A stretch of DNA of 64,000 bases from CAWGET01 sp963821715 (GCA_963821715.1 CAWGET010000006.1:992001-1056000); one strand, 5' to 3'. Counted from the stretch's first letter, positions 53,943 through 63,474 are shown. The notes: a model not told the origin generated them from the sequence alone. A program made the numbers and translations.

Positions 53943-55572
53943 ATGAAAAAGATTTTGCTTTTTACTTTTATATTTTTTCAAACTCTTACTGCACAAACTG
54001 TTTTTGAGCCAATAGATAGAGACGTATATGATTTCCTGGAAAAAATAAGCGCCAAAGGAATTATTGAATACAATGATCTGATTAAACCGCTCCCCAGAAA
54101 ATATTTAGCGCTAAAACTATTGGAAGCACAAAGCAATGTCGACTTATTAAACACCCTAGAAAAAGAAGAGCTTAAATTTTATAAGAAAGATTTTTTCATT
54201 GAAATTTCTTTCATAAATAGTAATTCAGAAAAATTTCTCTCCGCTTTTGAAAAAGATCCTGCCGGTCGATTCCGGATTTTTTCTTATTCAGATGATTTAC
54301 TGAAGTTGAACGCGACTCCGGTTTTAAGTTTTGAAACTGGAGCAAGAAACGGCGATTATTTTTATCATCTAAAAAACGGCGTTTCTTTTTATGGATATTT
54401 GAACGAATACTTTGGATTCAAATTTAACTTTTGGGATAACCGCGAGCAGGGAAATAATTTAAATCGCGATAAAATTTTTACTCCCGAAACAGGAATCGTT
54501 TCCAACAGCGCCGGAGAAAATTTTATTGAGTACGCTAATCTAAATGCAGCCGTTACGATCGATTGGAAATGGGGCGACTTTTCGGCCGGACAAGATTTTA
54601 TAAATTGGGGCTATGGCAAAAGCGGAAAAATTATTCTCTCCGAAAAAGCTCCCGCGTTTCCATTCATACGGTTAAATTTATACCTGACTGATTGGCTCCG
54701 GTTCAATTATTTTCATGCGAAACTTAATTCCGATATTATAGATTCAAATTCTGTTTATCCCGTCCCATTGGAAATATTGGGAAATCGTTATTTATTCCGC
54801 GAGAAATATATTGGTTTCTCATACGTTCCAAGTTTCACCTTTAAAAGGATTGCAGATAGCTCTCGGCGAATCGATGATTTACAGCGACAGATTCGAGCCG
54901 GTCTATTTGATCCCGATAATTTTTTTCAAAACAGCTGATCATTACCTAAGCGACTATGATCCGCGGGTCGGAGATAATTCCCAATTCTTTTTGAATCTAA
55001 GTTCGAGAAACCATCTAGCAAACACTCATTTATTCGGAACACTTTTCATCGACGAAATTTCCGTTTCTAAAATATTCAGCAGCAACGCGAAAAATCAGCT
55101 CGGCTACACTTTCGGTTTTACGACTTTCGATTTTCTTCTGAATAATTTATCCGTCCATTCCGAATACACACGCGTTCTGCCCTTTGTTTACAGTAATTTT
55201 ATACCGGCTCAAAATTATTCAAATCATGATTATACAATTGGTCATTGGATAGGAAACAATGCCGATATTATATACTCCGAGATAAATTACAATTTTAATC
55301 GAAAGACAAAATTTAAATTTTGGGGGGAATATATTCGGAAAGGATCTCCGGGAACTATTGAACAGCAATATTCACTGCCGAATCCAAAATTTTTATTCGG
55401 TGAGAAAAATTACTTTACAAGAGCCGGAGTTAAAATAAATTTCATTCCAATTCACGACACTGGATTTGAGTTGAATATCGTCTATAATAAATCGACAAAA
55501 AGTTTCGATAATTATAATATTGAAGAAAAAAAGTTTTTCGAGTTTTCGGGAAAAGTTTACTACGGCTTTTAA
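53943..55572 (+). CDS. Wzi-like capsule-assembly outer-membrane protein, frameshifted
   Basis: A Wzi-family barrel protein, which in known systems binds capsular polysaccharide at the cell surface. The signal peptide ends at LTAQ. The N-terminal family block is VYDFLEKISAKGIIEYNDLI and LPRKYLALKLLEA. A single extra G at 54813-54814 breaks the frame. Removing it gives REKYIVSHTFQVSP and joins the two frames into 542 residues ending in the strand KVYYGF. Later blocks (GESMIYSDRFEPVYLIPIIF) match Wzi proteins. The lesion is probably a sequence error, since the downstream frame continues intact for 250 codons. WecG/TagA lies just upstream. Confidence 0.85.
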
Positions 55573-55644
55573 TTTTTTCGTCAAATTTATTAATAAATTA
55601 TTATATTAAAATTCAGAATTGGATACCGGAATTCAAGGAAATTA

Positions 55645-57126
55645 ATGCGTAAAATTTTTTATTCCTGTTTAATATTTATCTTTGCCGCTTCTTTTATGGA
55701 TGCGCAGCAGACAACCGGATACAGAATGCATCCGTTTTCGGGTACTTTAGTTTTTTCCCTGGAGGGTGGATTAGATTACGCGTTTACAGATTATAATGAT
55801 AATGGTGCGGCTCCTGCACTTAGATTCTCCACAGAATATTTTTTACCCGTTAAAAGCAATTTAGTTTACGGTGCCAGGGCATTTTTAGGATACGAAATTT
55901 TAACCGGTAGCGGTAAGACCGGATGGTTTCTTGAAGATGAACCGGAGACCTTCAGAACTCCGATGATTCTTCTTGGCGCAGGTCCAATTATATCCTATTC
56001 CATAAACGATAAATATTTCCCATATTTTTTCCCGAATCTCTCCGTGATTAATTTTAATCCGAAAGACAGCGAGGGAAATTTAGCCCCGGGTAATTCCGTC
56101 AATCGATATAAAGAAGTAACATATTCCGTAAATACAGAATTTGGATTTCGCTTTTTGGTGGCGGAAAACATCAGCGTGAATTTAAATACCGGCTTACATT
56201 TTGTGCAGGACGATAATCTCGACGATAGAAATGTGGGCGAAAGCAACGATTTTTATATTTCCGGATTAGCGGGTGTTTCCATTTCCCTTTTCGGGAAAAA
56301 GGATTCGGATAAAGACGGACTTTACGATAATGAGGATTCGTGTCCCGATCAGCCGGAAGATTTTGACGGCTACGAGGATGAAGACGGCTGCCCTGATCTT
56401 GACAACGATAACGACAGAATTAGAGATACGCAAGACCAATGCCCGGAAGAAGCCGAAGATTACGATGGATTTCAGGATGAAGACGGCTGTCCAGATCCGG
56501 ATAACGACGGCGACGGAATAGTTGATGTGAGAGACGGTTGCCCGAACCAGGCGGAAGATTTTGACGGTTTTAAAGACGAAGATGGTTGTCCGGATCCCGA
56601 CAATGATTCGGACGGAATTGAAGATGAGTTAGACGAATGCCCGAATGAGGCAGAAGTATTTAATGGTTTTGAAGATAATGACGGCTGCCCCGATTCTGTC
56701 GCAGCTCCTGAAGTTGAAGCCCCGGTTGAGGAAATTGTTGAACCGGAACCGCAGCCTCAAACCCAGGAACTTCCTCCGCCGCCCAGTAGGTTTTTGCTCC
56801 ACGGTACACTGACTTTCGATCAGGGATCGTCGGAATTAAAATCTGAAGCAATAGGTGAGTTAAATAAAATAGTGACTATCCTTAGACGCTACCCAGAAAC
56901 GAGATGGCGCGTTGAAGGCCATATGGGAAGCGAAGGAACCGAGAATGAGATCAATCAGCTTAGTTCTGCAAGAGCACAGGCTGTTATGAGTTATTTGATA
57001 GACGCCGGAATATCCCCCACACGTTTAGCCGCTGTTGGACTTGGAGACAAGTACCCGATTGCCGATAACAATACCGTATACGGTAGAATGAGAAATCAGC
57101 GTGTAGTTGTAAGGTTAGTCAGATAA
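55645..57126 (+). CDS. OmpA-family protein with thrombospondin-type-3 repeats
   Basis: A 493-residue outer-membrane protein. A signal peptide (about 1-20) is followed by an N-terminal barrel domain (about 25-217) and a calcium-binding TSP3 repeat region (about 218-350) with five D-x-D-x-D-G units such as DSDKDGLYDNEDSCPD. A Pro/Glu-rich linker (about 353-381) leads to a C-terminal OmpA domain (about 385-493) with RWRVEGHMGSEG, SSARAQAVMSYL and RMRNQRVVVRL, which binds peptidoglycan. It probably anchors the outer membrane to the wall. It is on the same strand as the Wzi and carotenoid genes, 72 bases after Wzi. Confidence 0.93.
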   Translation: MRKIFYSCLIFIFAASFMDAQQTTGYRMHPFSGTLVFSLEGGLDYAFTDYNDNGAAPALRFSTEYFLPVKSNLVYGARAFLGYEILTGSGKTGWFLEDEPETFRTPMILLGAGPIISYSINDKYFPYFFPNLSVINFNPKDSEGNLAPGNSVNRYKEVTYSVNTEFGFRFLVAENISVNLNTGLHFVQDDNLDDRNVGESNDFYISGLAGVSISLFGKKDSDKDGLYDNEDSCPDQPEDFDGYEDEDGCPDLDNDNDRIRDTQDQCPEEAEDYDGFQDEDGCPDPDNDGDGIVDVRDGCPNQAEDFDGFKDEDGCPDPDNDSDGIEDELDECPNEAEVFNGFEDNDGCPDSVAAPEVEAPVEEIVEPEPQPQTQELPPPPSRFLLHGTLTFDQGSSELKSEAIGELNKIVTILRRYPETRWRVEGHMGSEGTENEINQLSSARAQAVMSYLIDAGISPTRLAAVGLGDKYPIADNNTVYGRMRNQRVVVRLVR

Positions 57127-57139
57127 GGGAATTTTATTA

Positions 57140-57358
57140 ATGAATATTCTAAGCAACATAATTGTTTATTTTTTCCGGATGATCTTCTATGCATTTTTTG
57201 CTGTGATGATTCTTTCCCCGTTTTATTTGATTTGGTTTTTGACCGATTTTGATATTTATCAGAAATCATTTTCCAGTATTTTCTTTTTGATAATCGATAT
57301 CATTGTCTTCTTCGTTTTTTTCAAAAAAAGAAGTTATCTAATGGGGCGCCCGGATTGA
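57140..57358 (+). CDS. small two-helix membrane protein (72 aa)
   Basis: A 72-residue protein that is almost entirely two long membrane helices (MNILSNIIVYFFRMIFYAFF through VMILSPFYLIWFL and SIFFLIIDIIVFFVFF), ending in a basic tail (KKRSYLMGRPD). No family is recognised. Its TGA overlaps the TTG start of the acyltransferase gene by four bases, so it is translationally coupled to it. It may support the membrane enzymes encoded next. Confidence 0.65.
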   Translation: MNILSNIIVYFFRMIFYAFFAVMILSPFYLIWFLTDFDIYQKSFSSIFFLIIDIIVFFVFFKKRSYLMGRPD

Positions 57359-58011
57359 TAAAAGCCGATCATCAATACTGGGCACGCTTTTTATTCAATC
57401 CTTATCTTAATCATCTACTTAAAAAAAATTTCTCTTCATTCTATCTGGCAAATAATTTTCCACAATTAAATCTCGAGAACGGTTTAGTTGTTTCGCCAAA
57501 TCATTTTAGCTGGTGGGACGGATTTTTTATTGATTTTCTGATGCGCGAAAAATCCAACCGTAAACTCCACATTATGATGCTTGAAGACCAGTTGGAAAAA
57601 TATTGGTTCTTCAAAAAACTGGGAGCCTTTTCAATCAGTCCCGGCAAAGCTGTTTCCATTAGTCGTACAGTTGCCTACACCAAATCTCTTATACAAGATA
57701 AAAACAATTATGTGGTAATATACCCACAAGGCGAAATTGAACCGTTTGATAAACCGAAGTTAAATTTGAAGCCGGGTTTAAAAATTTTTCTTAAAGATTT
57801 GAAAAATGAAACTTCTGTTTTGCCTGTTGCATTTAAAATTCAGTATGATGAACGATCGAAACCTTCGGTTATTGCCAGGTTTGGCGAGACAATAGAACCG
57901 CGTTTGATCTTGAATAATTTTGATGATTTTAAAAACAAATTCATAGATAATATAAATAATTTACAGACTGCCTCGTTGAATAAAACATTTACTGAAGATC
58001 TATTTCAATAA
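57355..58011 (+). CDS. lysophospholipid-acyltransferase-like (PlsC) protein
   Basis: A 218-residue PlsC-type acyltransferase beginning at TTG. The catalytic motif NHFSWWDGFF (H-x4-D form) and the second motif block YPQGEIEPFDKP are clear. The family transfers fatty acyl groups to phospholipids or other lipids. Next to a GT2 gene and carotenoid genes, a role in acylating a carotenoid glycoside, as CruD does in green sulfur bacteria, is plausible but not shown by sequence. The start is coupled to the small membrane protein. Confidence 0.86.
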   Translation: MIKADHQYWARFLFNPYLNHLLKKNFSSFYLANNFPQLNLENGLVVSPNHFSWWDGFFIDFLMREKSNRKLHIMMLEDQLEKYWFFKKLGAFSISPGKAVSISRTVAYTKSLIQDKNNYVVIYPQGEIEPFDKPKLNLKPGLKIFLKDLKNETSVLPVAFKIQYDERSKPSVIARFGETIEPRLILNNFDDFKNKFIDNINNLQTASLNKTFTEDLFQ

Positions 58012-58023
58012 TAGTAGAATAAA

Positions 58024-59130
58024 TTGACTCTAAATTTAATTTTCTTTTTTCTTGCCGCTGTTTCATTTTCCATTTTAATAAATGCAGTATATAATTTTAT
58101 TACCGCACCTGAGTTCACCGACAATGAAATTGAATTGGAAGACAAAGGCAGCATATCAGTTCTTATTCCCGCAAGAAATGAAGAACGTGCAATTCGCCAA
58201 TGTTTAAATTCTGTGCTTGGGCAAACTTATCCGAATTATGAAATAATTGTTTACGACGATCAATCGTCCGACAGTACAAAAAAAATTGTTGAAGAAATGA
58301 TGGTTGAGTATGGGAGTAAAATTAAATTTATTAGCGGTGGAAAGTTACCGGAAGGCTGGACGGGGAAAAATTGGGCTTGCCACAACTTAAGCCAAAAAGC
58401 AATCGGTGAATATTTCTTATTTATTGACGCAGATGTTTTGATAAATAAAAAAGCAGCAGCAAGAGCGTTAAATTTACTTGTCGAGAAAAGACTTTCGTTT
58501 CTGTCTTCCTTTCCCACACAATTACAACAAAGTTTAGGAGAAAAATTAATTGTTCCCCTGATGAACTGGCTTCTTCTCAGTTTTCTCCCTTTGAAAAATA
58601 TTTATACATCGGCAACCAGTTCGCTGCTTGCCGCAAACGGACAATTTATTTTGATTCCGAAAAATATTTATGAATCAACCGGCGGTCACAAGGAAGTTAA
58701 ATCTCAGGTTGTTGAAGATATGGCGCTGGCGCGGAAGGTGAAGGATAGTAGCGGCAAAGTAATGACTCTACTCGGAGGGGATTCTATTTTTTGTAGAATG
58801 TACGAAAATTATTCTTCTGCGTTTAACGGGTTTTCAAAAAACTTTTTTTTAGGATTCAATACATCACCTTCTGTCTTCCTGCTCCTTCTTTTTTTATTCG
58901 AGATAATATTTTTTCTTCCGTTTTTTTTAATGTTTGTAAACTTTAAATTCATCTGGATTGTTATAATAATTTTAACAAGCAGGATTTTGATTTCTTGGAA
59001 GAGCAGGCAAAATATATTTTGGAACACAATTCTTCATCCGGTACAGATGATAATTCTATTTGCAATAGGAATAAATTCGGTTCGGATTTTTTATTCGGGG
59101 AAAATTTTTTGGAAGGGAAGGCGGATATAA
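58024..59130 (+). CDS. GT2 glycosyltransferase of the carotenoid-glycosylating type
   Basis: A 368-residue membrane-bound family 2 glycosyltransferase beginning at TTG. An N-terminal membrane helix is followed by the nucleotide-sugar fold with SVLIPARNEERAIRQCL, VYDDQSSDSTKKI and FIDADVLI (DxD), a later EDMALARKVK motif, and three or four C-terminal membrane helices. It resembles the CruG/CrtQ-type enzymes that glycosylate carotenoids. Its overlap of about 22 bases with the CruF-like gene supports a carotenoid substrate. The acceptor and sugar are not known. Confidence 0.82.
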   Translation: MTLNLIFFFLAAVSFSILINAVYNFITAPEFTDNEIELEDKGSISVLIPARNEERAIRQCLNSVLGQTYPNYEIIVYDDQSSDSTKKIVEEMMVEYGSKIKFISGGKLPEGWTGKNWACHNLSQKAIGEYFLFIDADVLINKKAAARALNLLVEKRLSFLSSFPTQLQQSLGEKLIVPLMNWLLLSFLPLKNIYTSATSSLLAANGQFILIPKNIYESTGGHKEVKSQVVEDMALARKVKDSSGKVMTLLGGDSIFCRMYENYSSAFNGFSKNFFLGFNTSPSVFLLLLFLFEIIFFLPFFLMFVNFKFIWIVIIILTSRILISWKSRQNIFWNTILHPVQMIILFAIGINSVRIFYSGKIFWKGRRI

Positions 59131-59756
59131 TATTTAAATATTCACTCACTTTTCTTTTGATAATCTATTCTGTGGGCATTGCCGGACACTTAATTCCGGA
59201 AACACGCGGTTTGATGATCGTTCTGACTCCTGCGACTCTTCTTATTACCAGCAGTGTAGTTATTTTTAATATTTTTCTAAATAAAAACAAAAATCTGTTT
59301 TATTGGATGATCACAATTTTTACCGTAACATTCACCGCGGAAGTGGTCGGAATTCATACCGGATTAATTTTCGGAAGTTATAATTATGGCGAAGTCCTCG
59401 GCATCCAGCTTTTCGGCGTTCCTCTGATAATCGGTGTAAATTGGGTCCTTATTATTTTGGGCGCTATTCTTCTTGCCAATAAGATTTCCGAACGATTATT
59501 AATTTCGGCTTTACTTACCGGCATGTTGGCTTTCGCATTCGATTATATTCTCGAACCGTCTGCTGTAAATCTTGGTTACTGGCGCTGGGAAAACGGAATA
59601 ATACCCGTGCGGAATTATATAAGCTGGTTTCTGCTAAGTTTTCTTTCAGGACTTTTATTTAATATGATGAAGATCAAGATCGGTTCAAAATTGCCGGTTT
59701 ACTATCTTCTTATCCAAACTGTATTTTTTCTTACGCTTTTATTTTTCATAAATTAA
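59109..59756 (+). CDS. CruF-like carotenoid 1',2'-hydratase
   Basis: A membrane protein of the CruF/DUF422 carotenoid-biosynthesis family, which hydrates the end of a carotene chain to form a 1'-hydroxy carotenoid. The frame is open from 58995 but that part overlaps the glycosyltransferase gene, so a TTG at 59109 with GGGG upstream is taken as the start; it could lie a few codons later. About seven membrane segments follow, with VVGIHTGLIFGSYNYG and FDYILEPSAVNLGYWRWENG being the typical family blocks. The neighbours are a GT2 enzyme and a CrtW-like ketolase. Confidence 0.82.
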   Translation: MEGKADIIFKYSLTFLLIIYSVGIAGHLIPETRGLMIVLTPATLLITSSVVIFNIFLNKNKNLFYWMITIFTVTFTAEVVGIHTGLIFGSYNYGEVLGIQLFGVPLIIGVNWVLIILGAILLANKISERLLISALLTGMLAFAFDYILEPSAVNLGYWRWENGIIPVRNYISWFLLSFLSGLLFNMMKIKIGSKLPVYYLLIQTVFFLTLLFFIN

Positions 59757-59769
59757 AGGATCGATAAGA

Positions 59770-60447
59770 ATGGGTGTTTTAATCGCTATAACGATAATGG
59801 CTATTTGGGCCGGACATCTTACATATATTTTAACCTCTGTCGAAGTAAATTTCTCGTCGCCAGTAATTTATCTTCATATTATTCTACAGGCATATTTTTA
59901 CACGGGGCTCTTTATCACAGCTCACGACGCGATGCATAAAACCGTGAGCAGAAACAGAAATATAAATAATTTCATTGGAACGGCGGCGGCATTTTTATTT
60001 GCCGGATTATCGTATAAAAAATTAAAGACAAATCATTTTAAGCATCATAAGGAGCCTGGAACAGAAGCAGATCCGGATTTCTACGCAAAATCTCAAAACT
60101 TTTTTTTATGGATTTTTGCTTTTATGAAAAGATATACAACAATTCTTCAGTTATTAATTATGGCAATCGCGTACAATATTTTAAGAATTTGGATTGATGA
60201 GATAAATTTAGTTTTATTCTGGATTATTCCCGCTTTTTTAAGCACGTTCCAGCTCTTCTTTTTCGGAACATACCTTCCACATAAAACTCCGCACGATCAT
60301 GAAATGGAACCTCATAAAGCCCGCACGCAGAAGAAGAATCATTTATGGGCAATGATTTCCTGTTATTTTTTTGGTTATCACTTCGAGCATCACGATTCTC
60401 CCGGAACTCCATGGTGGAAACTTTACAAAGTTAAGCAGACAAGCTAA
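59770..60447 (+). CDS. CrtW-like carotenoid ketolase (fatty-acid-desaturase fold)
   Basis: A 225-residue membrane di-iron enzyme of the fatty acid desaturase superfamily, closest in pattern to the beta-carotene 4-ketolase CrtW. The histidine boxes are HDAMH (52-56), HFKHH (89-93) and HFEHH (204-208), with an extra His at 171. The short length and the box pattern separate it from acyl-lipid desaturases, though an atypical desaturase cannot be excluded. AAGGAT precedes the ATG. It follows the CruF-like gene by 13 bases and is the last gene of the carotenoid group. Confidence 0.84.
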   Translation: MGVLIAITIMAIWAGHLTYILTSVEVNFSSPVIYLHIILQAYFYTGLFITAHDAMHKTVSRNRNINNFIGTAAAFLFAGLSYKKLKTNHFKHHKEPGTEADPDFYAKSQNFFLWIFAFMKRYTTILQLLIMAIAYNILRIWIDEINLVLFWIIPAFLSTFQLFFFGTYLPHKTPHDHEMEPHKARTQKKNHLWAMISCYFFGYHFEHHDSPGTPWWKLYKVKQTS

Positions 60448-60517
60448 AATAAAATTTGCTTTTTATTTCACTATTATTTAGAATAAAAACTAGCACATCA
60501 ATAAACAAGGGCATAGT

Positions 60518-61417
60518 ATGGATATTCAAGCTTCATTTGATCTTGTTACAAATAAAATTGAGAATTGGATTCAAGCAATAATTAAGATGGTACCAAATTT
60601 TCTTGTAGCTGTTTTAGTGATTATTATTTTCTTTTTAATTGCTAAACTGATCAAGAAAATTGTAAGCAAAATCACCTATAAAATCTCTTCCAGCGATGCG
60701 GTAAATAATTTAATTTCCAATATAGTTTATATAGCACTTCTAGTCGTCGGTATTTTTGTAGCGCTCGGAGTGCTTCAATTAGATAAAACAGTTACTTCCC
60801 TGCTGGCAGGAGTCGGAATTATCGGTTTGGCTCTCGGCTTTGCTTTTCAGGATACAGCCGCAAATTTTGTTGCAGGAGTTATTATCGCCTTCCGTAAACC
60901 ATACGAGGTTGGGGATGTAATTCAATCGGGCGATTTTTTCGGCAAGGTGATACGCATAAATTTAAGAACGACAGATATCCAGATTTTTCAAGGACCCATT
61001 GTTTTAATCCCGAACAAGGATGTTTTTCAAAATCCCGTAACAAACTTTACGGTTCATGGTAAGCGCCGCATAGATCTTAGTGTCGGAGTTTCATATGGAG
61101 ATGATTTGGAAAAAGTGCGAAGTGTTACAATTGACGCTGTAAAGAAAGTGGAAAATCTTGAAGCATCAGAAGATGTTACTTTATTTTATGATGCGTTCGG
61201 TGACAGTTCGATTAATTTTAATGTCCGGTTTTGGGTAAAATATTCTAATAAACAATCGGATTATCTGCAAGTTAAGAGCGATGCGATAATGAAAATTAAG
61301 GCCGCTTACGATGCAAACGATATTATGATACCGTTCCCAATCCGCACTTTGGATTTTGGAATTAAAGGCGGAGAAAAATTATCCGAGATGAAAGTGAACG
61401 TTAACCGGCCGGATTAA
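60518..61417 (+). CDS. small-conductance mechanosensitive channel (MscS family)
   Basis: A 299-residue MscS-type channel that opens under membrane tension and releases solutes on osmotic downshock. There are three N-terminal helices; the pore helix has the glycine/alanine-rich SLLAGVGIIGLALGFAFQ. The beta domain follows (GDVIQSGDFFGKVIRINLRTT and VLIPNKDVFQNPVTNFT), then an alpha/beta C-terminal domain. AAGGG lies upstream of the ATG. The MgtC-like gene starts one base after its stop. Confidence 0.94.
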   Translation: MDIQASFDLVTNKIENWIQAIIKMVPNFLVAVLVIIIFFLIAKLIKKIVSKITYKISSSDAVNNLISNIVYIALLVVGIFVALGVLQLDKTVTSLLAGVGIIGLALGFAFQDTAANFVAGVIIAFRKPYEVGDVIQSGDFFGKVIRINLRTTDIQIFQGPIVLIPNKDVFQNPVTNFTVHGKRRIDLSVGVSYGDDLEKVRSVTIDAVKKVENLEASEDVTLFYDAFGDSSINFNVRFWVKYSNKQSDYLQVKSDAIMKIKAAYDANDIMIPFPIRTLDFGIKGGEKLSEMKVNVNRPD

Positions 61418-61418
61418 A

Positions 61419-61922
61419 ATGAATTTCTTCGAAGAAGTATTTATAGATCACGAACTCCAGCTTATCATTGTGGCGCAAACGGCATTCGCAATGTTTCTCG
61501 GAGCGTTGATAGGAATTGACCGGGAATACGCTAATAAGCCGGCGGGAATAAGAACTCAAATGATTGTCGCCGGTGCATCTGCATTAATTGTAAGGCTCGG
61601 ACATGTAATTATTACCGTTTACAATGCTTCTGTTGGCGCAGATGTTTTACGCGGAGATCCGACAAGAGTGATTGTCGCGATAATCACAGGTATTAGTTTT
61701 ATTGGAGCCGGGACAATAATTCGGCGGCGCGAAGCTAACGACGTTGAAGGACTTACAACCGCTGCTTCGCTTTTGTTTTCTACAGTTGTTGGAATTGCGG
61801 TAGCGCTTTCTCAATATATTGTTGCAACCGGTGCAACGTTGCTTGCGCTTGCAACTTTATGGCTTGTGGGAAAACTTCAGGATAAAGTGGATATGGATCA
61901 AAATAGAAATCAGAAAAATTGA
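61419..61922 (+). CDS. MgtC/SapB-family membrane protein
   Basis: A 167-residue MgtC/SapB family protein with about four or five membrane segments. The conserved stretches are GALIGIDREYANKPAGIRTQMIV and GISFIGAGTIIRR, with GLTTAASLL. Family members influence magnesium adaptation and, in pathogens, survival in host cells, by acting on membrane enzymes. The soluble C-terminal ACT-like domain of MgtC proper is missing, as in SapB-like members. It starts one base after the MscS-like stop, so both are cotranscribed, joining osmotic and ionic stress functions. Confidence 0.9.
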   Translation: MNFFEEVFIDHELQLIIVAQTAFAMFLGALIGIDREYANKPAGIRTQMIVAGASALIVRLGHVIITVYNASVGADVLRGDPTRVIVAIITGISFIGAGTIIRRREANDVEGLTTAASLLFSTVVGIAVALSQYIVATGATLLALATLWLVGKLQDKVDMDQNRNQKN

Positions 61923-61953
61923 ATAACTAATATTAATACATAAGATATATTTA

Positions 61954-61986
61954 GGTGGAGAATTTTTTGATAGGTTCCACCCTTTT
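61954..61986 (+). terminator. weak terminator-like hairpin after the MgtC-like gene
   Basis: GGTGGA (61954-61959) and TCCACC (61976-61981), with a 16-base loop, followed by CTTTTG. The stem is short, so the call is tentative. Confidence 0.35.
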
Positions 61987-62019
61987 GCGTGTTATTCTTT
62001 CATCACTCTGTTCGGGCTT

Positions 62020-63474
62020 TTATAAAATAACCTTTCGCAATTTTTCAAATTCTTCCTGAATAATCTTCCAGGCTTCTTTAACGTGTTGTTCCTCCTGTCT
62101 AATTCCCGAAACTACAAGGCGTATAGTAAATTTACCGTTTAGTTTTGTGTGACTCAAAAATAATTTTCCCGTGGAATTGATGTTCCGCATCAGCCTTTCA
62201 TTAAATTCATTTATCGTTTCAACATCTGATGCCGAATCCGGGACAGCGCGAAAACAGACAACGCTAAAAGGAGCCGGAGCAAGTCTTTCAAAATTTGCGC
62301 TTGTATCAATCCAATCTTTAAATAAATTTCCAAGACGGATATGCTCGCGCAGAATTTCCTGCAAGCCGTGTACGCCGAAATATTTTAGTGTAAACCATAA
62401 CTTTAACGAGCGGAATCTTCTTCCGAGCTGAATCCCGTAATCCATTAAATTCTCAGCTTCTTCGTCAGATTCAGTTTTCAGATATTCGGGCACAAGACTA
62501 AAAGCGCGCTTCAAAACTTCAGGGTGCTTGGTATAAAAAATGCTGATATCTATTGGAATAAAAAGCCATTTGTGCGGATTTACTACAATAGAATCGGCGT
62601 CTTCCCATCCTTCAAAATAAATTTTACATTCGGGAAGCATAGCAGTTACTCCGGCAAAAGCGGCGTCAACGTGCAGCCATACATTTTCTTCCTTACATAT
62701 TTTTGAAATTTCTTTTACCGGATCAGCGCTGGTAGTGGAAGTTGTGCCGATTGTTGCAGCAACACAAACAGGAAGAGAACCTTTCTTTTTATCCTCCAAT
62801 ATTGCCTTTTTTAATTCGGAAGGAATCATTCTAAAATTTTCGTCAACCGGAATTTTTCGAATTCCTTTTAATCCAAAGCCGAGCGTTAATGCTCCTTTTT
62901 CAATTGAGGAATGAGCTTGTTCCGACATATAAATCCGAAGCGGCGGAATATTTTTATTTCCTGCAAATCCATCTTCTCTAAAATTATATTTCTGTAGATA
63001 TTTTTCTCTTGCGGCCGCTATTGCGTGCATTGAACTAACAGAAGCAGTATCGTAAATAATTCCCCAAAAATCATCAGGTAAATTTAGTGTTTGCCTAAAC
63101 CAGTTCATCGTTACTCTCTCGAGTTCCGCAGCCGCGGGAGATGATTTCCAGTTCATTCCATTTTGATTGAGAGCAGCGATAATAAACTCGGCAAAAATTC
63201 CCGGCGAGCCGGAAGTTGAGTTAAAATAAGCCATAAACATCGGGTGATTCCAATGTGTTACAGCCGGAATTATTTTTTCATCAAATTCTTTTAAAATATT
63301 ATTAAGCTCTTCTGCGTGTTCAGGAGCAGATGCAGGGATAGATTCTATCAAATCTCCTGGATCCGTCTTTGATAAGACGGGGTATTTTTCAATAGTGCGC
63401 AAATATTCATCAATCCAATTGATTATTTCAACCGCTTCATCTTTAAAATTGTCAGATTTTTTTTTCATGTTCAT
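62020..63474 (-). CDS. PLP-dependent group II decarboxylase (aromatic-L-amino-acid type)
   Basis: A 484-residue pyridoxal-phosphate decarboxylase of the group II family (DOPA/tryptophan/tyrosine decarboxylase-like). The cofactor lysine is in VNPHKWLF near residue 320. HVDAAFAG and VAATIGTTSTTSADP give the usual cofactor-binding residues, and the N-terminal part matches the family block NHPMFMAYFNSTSGSPGIF. It removes the carboxyl group from an amino acid to give an amine. The substrate cannot be told from sequence by eye. The start has two close ATG choices (MNMKKK). It stands alone on the minus strand. Confidence 0.9.
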   Translation of the reverse strand: MNMKKKSDNFKDEAVEIINWIDEYLRTIEKYPVLSKTDPGDLIESIPASAPEHAEELNNILKEFDEKIIPAVTHWNHPMFMAYFNSTSGSPGIFAEFIIAALNQNGMNWKSSPAAAELERVTMNWFRQTLNLPDDFWGIIYDTASVSSMHAIAAAREKYLQKYNFREDGFAGNKNIPPLRIYMSEQAHSSIEKGALTLGFGLKGIRKIPVDENFRMIPSELKKAILEDKKKGSLPVCVAATIGTTSTTSADPVKEISKICKEENVWLHVDAAFAGVTAMLPECKIYFEGWEDADSIVVNPHKWLFIPIDISIFYTKHPEVLKRAFSLVPEYLKTESDEEAENLMDYGIQLGRRFRSLKLWFTLKYFGVHGLQEILREHIRLGNLFKDWIDTSANFERLAPAPFSVVCFRAVPDSASDVETINEFNERLMRNINSTGKLFLSHTKLNGKFTIRLVVSGIRQEEQHVKEAWKIIQEEFEKLRKVIL

